Source: Exiguobacterium sp. RIT594
Lineage (GTDB): Bacteria > Bacillota > Bacilli > Exiguobacteriales > Exiguobacteriaceae
Direction of reading: 5' to 3'
Length of the DNA: 64,000 bases
Assembly (NCBI RefSeq): GCF_003339585.1
Contig: NZ_QPKF01000001.1
Span: 682,001 to 746,000, forward strand
Part shown: piece by piece, positions 57,724 to 64,000 of the stretch
Position numbering within the stretch: position 1 is the stretch's first letter
How the letters are laid out: every line of letters starts with the position of its first letter
Notes under the pieces: model-generated
What the model saw: the letters and a program-made list of their open reading frames with translations, nothing else
Database searches by the model: none
Told to the model about the DNA's origin: nothing
Program-made: the position numbers and the translations under genes

Positions 57724-58920
57724 ATGAACTTGACGGATGTACAGCAAGCACAAACAGCTAAACCGGTTACGAAGTGGAACGGGAAAGAGCTCCCGGCGAA
57801 TGGCGTTGGAAATTTTGCTTCGTTACTTCAATACTTAGTGCAACCTCTAGCTGAGGGCGTACAGAACCCTTCACTGGATCAACAGGCAATACCGACTGAA
57901 GGGGAGACGAATCTCGAAGTCAAACCGCTGTTGGAACAATTGACCGCACAGCCGGAAAAAGTGTTACAACTTCTGGAGCAACCTGAAGTAGAAGATATAA
58001 TACATGATCCTAAAAAAGCAACGGAGCTGATTCAGTTCATTAAGACGATACAAGACGGACAGCCGGGAAAAGCGATGGAGTTATTCGAACAATTCCCAGC
58101 TTTCCTCCAACAAGTACTTGCAACGGTGATGTCGACCGTCGTCGCTAAGGAACATGTGAAAGGAAATGACTTACCGGCAGGACTAAATGCTCCGGTCATT
58201 CAGGCGACTGATGTTTCAGGGACTGTTGGACCGTTTCCGGTAATGCCAGTTGTAACGGCGGTTTCAGCTGTACCGCAAACTAATCCGACGTTAATGAATG
58301 CTCCAGGTACTAAAAAAGAGGCAGTGATGCCTTTGCTTTCAAATCGCCTTGTCTCATCTGAACAAACGACACCAACACTGAAAACCAATGTCATGACTAA
58401 AAAGGTGATTGAATCCATTCAGGTAGCTGCCGATCCGGAAGGGAAAGAACAACCATCACCGTTGACCGGATTGAAATTTGAACGTATGAACGGTGTATTA
58501 GGGGTAGGAGTTCGGCCATCCGTCATGCAACCAAATGTCGATGAACAACTCACGTCCCGGATTGAAGCGGCGATGAAACAAGCACCATTTTTAAAAGGCG
58601 CGGACGGTTCGACACGCATGTCGATCCGCTTATATCCAGAACAATTGGGTGAGGTCGTCATCCAGTTGGATAAAAAAGACGGTTTATTGACAGTAAAGCT
58701 TTTCGCGGCGACAGAACAAGCAAAACAAATGCTGGATCAGCAACTCGGAAAGCTACATACATCGTTGCAGCCGCAAGCACCACTCGTCAAAGTCGAAACC
58801 GGGATGTTGGCATCGAGTGTCAAAGACTTTGAACAAGGTTTGCCGCAAGAGCGACGGGAACGCCAGCAAGAAGAACCTGCACCGTACGAAGAAGAACTAG
58901 AGGAGGATGAAGATGACTGA
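57724..58920 (+). CDS. fliK: Flagellar hook-length control protein FliK
   Basis: Exported ruler that measures the hook and triggers FlhB to switch export class. The 398 residues have a long low-complexity N-terminal ruler part and a C-terminal Flg_hook domain (about 290-365) with [19 protein letters not shown] and the helix [13 protein letters not shown]. The extreme C-terminus is acidic. GGGGTGAG precedes the ATG. It overlaps flgD. Confidence 0.92.
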   Translation: MNLTDVQQAQTAKPVTKWNGKELPANGVGNFASLLQYLVQPLAEGVQNPSLDQQAIPTEGETNLEVKPLLEQLTAQPEKVLQLLEQPEVEDIIHDPKKATELIQFIKTIQDGQPGKAMELFEQFPAFLQQVLATVMSTVVAKEHVKGNDLPAGLNAPVIQATDVSGTVGPFPVMPVVTAVSAVPQTNPTLMNAPGTKKEAVMPLLSNRLVSSEQTTPTLKTNVMTKKVIESIQVAADPEGKEQPSPLTGLKFERMNGVLGVGVRPSVMQPNVDEQLTSRIEAAMKQAPFLKGADGSTRMSIRLYPEQLGEVVIQLDKKDGLLTVKLFAATEQAKQMLDQQLGKLHTSLQPQAPLVKVETGMLASSVKDFEQGLPQERRERQQEEPAPYEEELEEDEDD

Positions 58921-59383
58921 TTCCATCAAAAATGATGCGTCGTCCTATCAGTTACCGGAGAAAACGAAAGTACCATCCAGTAACTCGATGGACAAAGACA
59001 TGTTCATGAAAATCCTGATTGCCCAATTGTCCAATCAAGATCCGACGGCACCGATGGAAGACAAGGAGTTCATTTCGCAGATGGCTCAGTTTTCTTCTCT
59101 TGAACAGATGCAAGCGATTGGCAAAGGGATGGATACGATGATGCTCAATCAGCATGCGGCGGCTCTGATGAACTACAGTAATTTGATTGGAAAAAGTGTC
59201 AGCTATGAAGGTGAGACTGTCACGAAAGATGCAACGGGAGCAGATGTGACATCGACCGGTAAAGTGACGGCAAACGTCCTCAGTGTAAAGCGTGACGGGG
59301 TCGATGTCATTGCCGAGTTATCAAACGGAAAAAGTGTCAGTGTCTACGAATTGACTGAAATTAAAACAAAGGAGGAAAAATAA
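58913..59383 (+). CDS. flgD: Flagellar hook assembly (capping) protein FlgD
   Basis: Hook cap that guides polymerisation of FlgE. The 156 residues include the family hallmark [19 protein letters not shown] and [12 protein letters not shown]. Start at 58913 is six bases after AGGAGG; an ATG six bases earlier is too close to it. The protein lacks the longer C-terminal domains of enteric FlgD, as in Bacillus. Confidence 0.94.
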   Translation: MTDSIKNDASSYQLPEKTKVPSSNSMDKDMFMKILIAQLSNQDPTAPMEDKEFISQMAQFSSLEQMQAIGKGMDTMMLNQHAAALMNYSNLIGKSVSYEGETVTKDATGADVTSTGKVTANVLSVKRDGVDVIAELSNGKSVSVYELTEIKTKEEK

Positions 59384-60279
59384 TGTTACGTTCAATGTAT
59401 TCAGGAATCAGTGGGTTAAAGAACTTCCAAACAAAGTTAGACGTCGTCGGGAATAACATCGCCAACGTCAATACATTTGGTTATAAAAAAGGCCGTGTCA
59501 CGTTTAAGGATCTTGTCAACCAATCAGTTGGTTCCGCATCAGGTAATGGTGGAGGTGTCGGTGGGACAAACCCGAAACAGGTAGGACTCGGGGCCTCGAT
59601 GTCAACGGTCGATAACGTTTATAATCAAGGAGCGTTACAAAATACAGGTCGAACGCTTGATGTCGGGATTTCCGGTGAAGGATTCTATCAAGTCTTAACG
59701 GCAGACGGTGTGCGTTATTCTCGTTCCGGTAACTTTTATACAGATCTTCAAGGGAACATCGTAACGGGAGATGGAAATTATCTCGTAGGATTGTCTGATC
59801 CACCGCCTGCCAACCCTGGACAGCCACCTGCCGATCAAGCAAATCTACCTGCCAACCAATACGATGCTCAAGGGCAAATCACAAACAAAGTAAATAATGG
59901 CTACATGAAGTTACAAATTCCGACGGGAGCACAGAACCTTGCAATCGGAAAAGACGGACTAGTCACATTCGTTGATGGAACGGGTAACTTGCAACGAGTT
60001 GGTTACGTATCAATGGCCAATTTCGCTAACCCGGGTGGTCTTGAAAAATCAGGAGTGAACTTGTTTGCCGCTTCTCAAAACTCGGGTATCGCAGCGACTG
60101 GAACGCCAAGCACAAACGGTCTTGGTCAATTAACATCCGGAACACTTGAAATGTCGAACGTCGACTTATCGGAAGAGTTTACGGAAATGATCATCGCCCA
60201 ACGCGGATTCCAGGCGAACACCCGGATCATCACAACATCAGATCAGATTTTAGAAGAACTCGTTAACTTGAAACGATGA
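59383..60279 (+). CDS. flgE: Flagellar hook protein FlgE
   Basis: Hook subunit, 298 residues. The N-terminal [20 protein letters not shown] and NNIANVNTFGYKKGRV, and the C-terminal ITTSDQILEELVNLKR, are hook/rod family ends. A proline-rich segment lies at about residues 140-157 (PPPANPGQPP). The start overlaps the flgD stop by one base. It is the hook protein rather than the distal rod protein FlgG because it directly follows flgD, and it corresponds to the gene formerly called flgG in B. subtilis. Confidence 0.93.
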   Translation: MLRSMYSGISGLKNFQTKLDVVGNNIANVNTFGYKKGRVTFKDLVNQSVGSASGNGGGVGGTNPKQVGLGASMSTVDNVYNQGALQNTGRTLDVGISGEGFYQVLTADGVRYSRSGNFYTDLQGNIVTGDGNYLVGLSDPPPANPGQPPADQANLPANQYDAQGQITNKVNNGYMKLQIPTGAQNLAIGKDGLVTFVDGTGNLQRVGYVSMANFANPGGLEKSGVNLFAASQNSGIAATGTPSTNGLGQLTSGTLEMSNVDLSEEFTEMIIAQRGFQANTRIITTSDQILEELVNLKR

Positions 60280-60512
60280 TTACTTTAACGACATTACGTG
60301 AAACACCGCTTGTCTTAAATGCAATCTTAATCGAAGCGGTCAGGTCGACACCCGATACGACGATCCAGTTGGTCGGGGGACAGACTTATGTCGTCAAAGA
60401 AACATTGGAAGAGGTAAAAGCAGCCACAATCGATTTTTACCGACAAGTCGGTTTAACGGGCTTGAACAGTGCTAGGAGGCTCGAAGATGGCAGAAGAAAA
60501 GAAGAAGAGTAA
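60276..60512 (+). CDS. swrD: FlbD/SwrD family flagellar protein
   Basis: A 78-residue protein with the family form MITLTTLRETPLVLNAILIE and YVVKETLEEV. In B. subtilis SwrD raises motor torque and is needed for swarming. The last 14 residues (from about SARRLE) are encoded over the ribosome-binding site and start of fliL, with a 26-base overlap, and look like a tail of convenience. The start overlaps flgE by four bases. Confidence 0.88.
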   Translation: MITLTTLRETPLVLNAILIEAVRSTPDTTIQLVGGQTYVVKETLEEVKAATIDFYRQVGLTGLNSARRLEDGRRKEEE

Positions 60513-60936
60513 GTTGAAATTACCACTCATCATGGTTGTCGTCGCGATTATGATGGTAGGTGCGGGCTACATGCTTTCAAAATATTTGTTAACGAGTGAT
60601 CCGACCGAAGCGAAAGTCGAACAACCGACAGGAGCGGAACTTGAAGAGCGAAGTTTTCAAACAGATGATTTGACGACGAACATTGCAGACGAACGATTCT
60701 TAAATGTTCAGTTTACAATCGTCACGGATGATGCAGCAACACGGGAAGAACTGGAATTACGCAAGTTTCAAATCAACAATATCATCTTAGGGGATTTAGC
60801 TTCGATGAAAAAACAAGATTTAGATTCTAAACAGGACATGGCGAAACTCGAAGAAAAATTACGGGGGCAATTTAAAAAGCTCCTGCAAGAAGGCGATGTT
60901 CAACGTGTCTACACGACGAAAAAAATCATCCAGTGA
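60487..60936 (+). CDS. fliL: Flagellar basal body-associated protein FliL
   Basis: Single-pass membrane protein that surrounds the stator. The 149 residues have a basic N-terminus, a transmembrane helix (about 12-32) and a periplasmic-type domain ending in RVYTTKKIIQ. The ATG at 60487 follows TAGGAGGCTCG inside swrD. Confidence 0.93.
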   Translation: MAEEKKKSKLKLPLIMVVVAIMMVGAGYMLSKYLLTSDPTEAKVEQPTGAELEERSFQTDDLTTNIADERFLNVQFTIVTDDAATREELELRKFQINNIILGDLASMKKQDLDSKQDMAKLEEKLRGQFKKLLQEGDVQRVYTTKKIIQ

Positions 60937-60945
60937 GGTGGCCGC

Positions 60946-61929
60946 ATGAGCGAAGTATTATCACAACATGAAATTGACGCCCTGCTATCAGCCATTTCAA
61001 GCGGAGATATGGAAGTCGAGGAAATACGCAGTCAAGAAGAAGAACGTCGTGTGAAAGTATATGACTTTAAACGGGCGTTGCGATTCTCAAAAGACCAGAT
61101 GCGGAACTTAACGCGGATTCATGAACAATTTGCCCGAGTCTTGACGACCCATTTCTCAGCACAGCTTAGAACATACGTCCAGTTTACGGTCAATACGGTC
61201 GAACAGCTTCCTTATGACGAATTCATTCATTCCATTCCGAACATGACCTTAATTAATTTAGTGAATCTTCATCCGTTAGACGGACGGGTCATCTTCGAAG
61301 TGAATCCGAACATCGCGTATGCGATGCTCGATCGATTGCTCGGCGGACCGGGGGAAGGTATGAATAAGATTGAGAACTTGACGGAAATCGAAACCCGGAT
61401 CTTGACGCAGTTATTCAAACGCGCTTTTGTTCAATACGGGGCAGCGTGGGAATCGATTGCCGAAATCGAAGCCGAGTATGATGATTTGGAAATCAATCCA
61501 CAATTTCTTCAACTCGTCTCACCGAATGAAACGGTCATTCTCGTCTCGATTTACGTGACGGTCGGAGAAGTAAGCGGAACGCTTAATGTCTGTCTGCCGT
61601 TCGTGACACTCGAACCAATCATTCCGAAACTATCGAGTCACTTTTGGATGCAACAAGAGAAACGAAAGTCAGCCGATAACCAAGAGTCAGAACATATGCA
61701 AACACAGTTGATGGGATCAATCGTCGATTTGAAAGCAGTGCTCGGCCAGACGGAACTTTCGTTTGGAGAATTGTTACACCTCGAGGTAGGCGATTGCCTG
61801 TCCCTCCAGACACGTACATCCGATCCGGTTGAATTGTTCGTCGATGATCGGAAAATGTTCAAAGCGCGGCCTGGTCTGAACGGGAAGCATCTCGCTTTAC
61901 AAGTCTTACAACGAATTGAGGAGGAATAA
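60946..61929 (+). CDS. fliM: Flagellar motor switch protein FliM
   Basis: C-ring protein that binds CheY-P. The 327 residues show the N-terminal CheY-binding peptide LSQHEIDALLSAI, the CheC-like middle domain (about 50-230) with the GGxG-type segment LLGGPGEGMN, and the C-terminal SpoA domain. GTGAGGTGGC precedes the ATG. Confidence 0.97.
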   Translation: MSEVLSQHEIDALLSAISSGDMEVEEIRSQEEERRVKVYDFKRALRFSKDQMRNLTRIHEQFARVLTTHFSAQLRTYVQFTVNTVEQLPYDEFIHSIPNMTLINLVNLHPLDGRVIFEVNPNIAYAMLDRLLGGPGEGMNKIENLTEIETRILTQLFKRAFVQYGAAWESIAEIEAEYDDLEINPQFLQLVSPNETVILVSIYVTVGEVSGTLNVCLPFVTLEPIIPKLSSHFWMQQEKRKSADNQESEHMQTQLMGSIVDLKAVLGQTELSFGELLHLEVGDCLSLQTRTSDPVELFVDDRKMFKARPGLNGKHLALQVLQRIEEE

Positions 61930-61930
61930 C

Positions 61931-63061
61931 ATGAGCGATATGCTTTCGCAAGATGAAATCGATGCATTATTACGTGGAACCCCATCGGCTGAAGAACCAA
62001 CCGATACCAGTTCAACGGATGATTTACATCAATTGGATGAGATGGAAATTGATGCGCTTGGAGAAGTCGGGAACATCTCGTTAGGAAATTCCGCGACAGC
62101 CCTTTCTGCATTGTTGAATCAAAAAGTCGAAATCACGACACCACACGTGCGGATGATTACGATGGAAGAATTGCGGAGTCGTTATCCGATTCCCCACGTC
62201 GCTCTTCGCGTTGGATATACAGAAGGATTCAAAGGAGAAAACGTTTTGATTTTGACACAACGGGATGCTTCCGTCATTGCGAATTTAATGATGGGCGGCG
62301 ATGGTGTCGTTGATGAGAGCCTTGAGATGGAACCGATTGCGCTGTCTGCCGTTCAGGAAGCGATGAACCAGATGATGGGAGCGGCTGCGACCTCGATGTC
62401 GACCGTGTTCTCAATGCGCATCGATATCTCGCCTCCAGCGGTCGAAATTTTTGATTTCTCGCAAGAAAAAACAATTGTGGACAGCTTCTCGTTATGGGAA
62501 AGCATGGTCATCATCGAATTTGATTTGAAAATCGGAACGCTGATCGACTCAAAAATCGTCCAATTGGCACCACTTGAATTTTCCAAACAATTGATTCAGA
62601 AATTATTCAATGCCAGTACGACAACGAGTGAACCGGCACCCGCAGTTCAAGTCCCTGCACCAGAACCGGTCCGGGAACAGCCGGCCGCGTCTCAGCCGCA
62701 GCCGGAACCCCGGTATGAAGCACCACCCGAACACAAAAAGGAGCCGGTTGGCGTCAGTCCTGTTCAGTTCGGTCAGTTTTCTGAAGTGCAACAAGAAGGT
62801 CCGCCCGGCAACATCGGCATGCTCTACGATGTACCGTTGAATGTCACAGTCGAACTGGGACGGACGCGCCGGTCAGTCCGGGACATTTTGGAATTAACAC
62901 AAGGTTCCATCATTGAACTGGATAAATTAGCAGGAGAACCCGTTGACGTGTTCGTCAATAATACATTGATTGCAACGGGAGAAGTCGTCGTCATCGAAGA
63001 AAACTTCGGTGTCCGGATTACAGAGATCGTCAATACAAAAGAACGTCTGCGGATGTTCTAA
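61931..63061 (+). CDS. fliY: Flagellar motor switch phosphatase FliY
   Basis: C-ring protein of Bacillales that combines a FliN-like C-terminal SpoA domain (about 295-376; DVPLNVTVELGRTRRSVRDIL) with a CheC-type CheY-P phosphatase domain. The latter has two active-site helices: ALGEVGNISLGNSATALS and a second of the form ALSAVQEAMNQMMGAAATSMS. The N-terminus MLSQDEIDALLRG repeats the FliM-type CheY-binding peptide. The linker at about 225-280 is rich in Pro, Glu and Gln. Length 376 is close to B. subtilis (378). GAGGAGG precedes the ATG. Confidence 0.95.
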   Translation: MSDMLSQDEIDALLRGTPSAEEPTDTSSTDDLHQLDEMEIDALGEVGNISLGNSATALSALLNQKVEITTPHVRMITMEELRSRYPIPHVALRVGYTEGFKGENVLILTQRDASVIANLMMGGDGVVDESLEMEPIALSAVQEAMNQMMGAAATSMSTVFSMRIDISPPAVEIFDFSQEKTIVDSFSLWESMVIIEFDLKIGTLIDSKIVQLAPLEFSKQLIQKLFNASTTTSEPAPAVQVPAPEPVREQPAASQPQPEPRYEAPPEHKKEPVGVSPVQFGQFSEVQQEGPPGNIGMLYDVPLNVTVELGRTRRSVRDILELTQGSIIELDKLAGEPVDVFVNNTLIATGEVVVIEENFGVRITEIVNTKERLRMF

Positions 63062-63073
63062 GGAGGAAATAGG

Positions 63074-63439
63074 ATGAGTGCAAAAGTTTTGATTGTAGAT
63101 GATGCAGCTTTCATGCGAATGATGATTAAGGAAATTTTATCGAAAAACGGCTATGACGTCGTCGGTGAGGCTGAAAACGGACGTGAAGCCGTTTCGAAAT
63201 ATAAAGAGTTAACGCCGGATCTCGTCACACTTGATATCACGATGCCGGAAATGGACGGGATTTCAGCATTAAAAGAAATCAAAGCCTTCAACCCGGCTGC
63301 CAAAGTCATCATGTGTTCGGCGATGGGACAACAATCGATGGTCATCGATGCGATTCAAGCCGGAGCAAAAGACTTCATCGTCAAACCGTTCCAGGCAGAC
63401 CGTGTACTCGAAGCCGTTTCGAAAACCATTTCATCATGA
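63074..63439 (+). CDS. cheY: Chemotaxis response regulator CheY
   Basis: A 121-residue single-domain receiver that controls motor direction. The acidic pair Asp10-Asp11, the phosphorylated Asp54 (LVTLDITMPEMDG), the switch Ser in MCSAMGQQ and the Lys in FIVKPF are all present. AAGGAGGAAA precedes the ATG. It follows fliY, its phosphatase. Confidence 0.96.
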   Translation: MSAKVLIVDDAAFMRMMIKEILSKNGYDVVGEAENGREAVSKYKELTPDLVTLDITMPEMDGISALKEIKAFNPAAKVIMCSAMGQQSMVIDAIQAGAKDFIVKPFQADRVLEAVSKTISS

Positions 63440-63930
63440 GAAGACTGACCTGTTTGACCTGTCTTCTCCTGTTCCTGCTGACGCATCAGGTCGGTGCCGA
63501 AACAGTGGAAGAGAAGCTCAACCCATCTAAGAAAAATGAACCTACAACACAACAGGTCGACGGGTCATCGACAGTCGTCACGGTCGTAAAAATCGTCGTG
63601 ACACTCGCAGTTTTGATTGGTGGATTCCTGCTTGCTGTCCGTTTCATCAATGAACGGACAAAGGGAGTCCGTCAATCGAGCCGACTGTCGCATCTCGGTG
63701 GTGTCCCGCTTGGCAAAGATCGATCCGTTCAGCTCGTGAGGGTTCACGGTAAGATTTATGTTGTCGGTGTCGGTCAAAACGTTGAATTGCTTGATACGAT
63801 TGAAGAAGATGACGAATGGTTAGCAACGGATACATCCGACAGCCCACCACATACGTCAGCCGCATCTCCGTTTCTGGAATCATTTAAGCAACAGCTCGAT
63901 CAGTTCCAGAAGAAACGAGGACGGTCATGA
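63436..63930 (+). CDS. fliZ: Flagellar biosynthesis protein FliO/FliZ
   Basis: Assists assembly of the export gate protein FliP. The 164 residues have an N-terminal hydrophobic signal-like segment (about 3-20, ending VGAE), a single transmembrane helix (about 50-70), and a cytoplasmic FliO domain with the LGGVPLGKDRSVQLVRV core. The ATG overlaps the cheY stop by four bases; longer in-frame readings lie inside cheY. Confidence 0.92.
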   Translation: MRRLTCLTCLLLFLLTHQVGAETVEEKLNPSKKNEPTTQQVDGSSTVVTVVKIVVTLAVLIGGFLLAVRFINERTKGVRQSSRLSHLGGVPLGKDRSVQLVRVHGKIYVVGVGQNVELLDTIEEDDEWLATDTSDSPPHTSAASPFLESFKQQLDQFQKKRGRS

Positions 63931-64000
63931 CGACGATTGAAAACTTGATCTCCTTGGATACGCCGTCCGGGACGGCAACTTCCATCAAATTACTGGTCTT
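63927..64000 (+). CDS. fliP: FliP, flagellar export gate protein (5' end only)
   Basis: Only the first 24 codons and two bases of the next are inside the window. The ATG overlaps the fliZ stop by four bases. The visible residues (MTTIENLISLDTP, then TSIKLLVL) suit the N-terminus of FliP, and fliP is the next gene in the B. subtilis operon. Identification rests mainly on context. Confidence 0.75.
   Translation, partial: MTTIENLISLDTPSGTATSIKLLV

Overview
The window is an ordinary chromosomal housekeeping segment of a low-to-medium GC Firmicute of the order Bacillales. Gene order follows the Bacillus subtilis stretch from yloA (rqcH) to fliP almost gene for gene. The sporulation gene spoVM, which sits between thiN and rpmB in Bacillus, is missing. 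Together with the protein sequences this fits a non-spore-forming, motile member of Bacillales; my best guess is Exiguobacterium, but that is recognition, not a database result. There are no rRNA or tRNA genes, insertion sequences, prophage or CRISPR arrays, and no gene-free stretch longer than 300 bases.

Layout. 1-2.7 kb: a membrane transporter and, convergent to it, rqcH (ribosome quality control). 2.8-13.6 kb: gmk, rpoZ, coaBC, priA, a fused def-fmt gene, rsmB, prpC, prkC, rsgA (nucleotide, CoA, replication restart, translation start, Ser/Thr signalling, ribosome assembly), followed by rpe. 14.3-15.6 kb: a TPP riboswitch ahead of thiT and thiN. 15.7-17.4 kb, minus strand: a RocE-type amino acid permease with a CcpA cre site on its promoter, and rpmB. 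17.7-23.4 kb: yloU, fakA, sdaAB, sdaAA, recG. 23.4-27.0 kb: the FapR-controlled lipid operon fapR-plsX-fabD-fabG-acpP. 27.1-34.6 kb: rnc, a small DUF1128-like gene on the minus strand, smc, ftsY, ylxM, ffh (chromosome organisation and the SRP pathway). 34.7-39.3 kb: rpsP, rimM, trmD, rplS, lepB, rbgA, rnhB. 39.3-40.5 kb: a FliK-like/FlhB-C-like gene pair (ylqG-ylqH). 40.6-50.8 kb: sucCD, dprA, topA, trmFO, xerC, hslV, hslU, codY. 51.0-64.0 kb: the start of the fla/che operon from flgB to the first codons of fliP, cut by the window edge.

How it works together. Most genes are tightly packed, with start/stop overlaps of 1-8 bases that suggest translational coupling. The visible regulators and their sites make sense locally: FapR beside its own operator, CodY directly upstream of a flagellar operon that carries a possible CodY box, a TPP riboswitch on thiamine uptake and pyrophosphorylation, and a cre site over the permease promoter.

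The most unusual feature is the in-frame fusion of peptide deformylase to methionyl-tRNA formyltransferase in one 461-residue protein with no usable internal start. Second is the stand-alone ylqG-ylqH pair: a FliK-type C-terminal domain beside a protein equal to the post-cleavage C-terminal fragment of FlhB, that is, a potential export-switch module outside the flagellar operon. I saw nothing that I would call a wholly new system.
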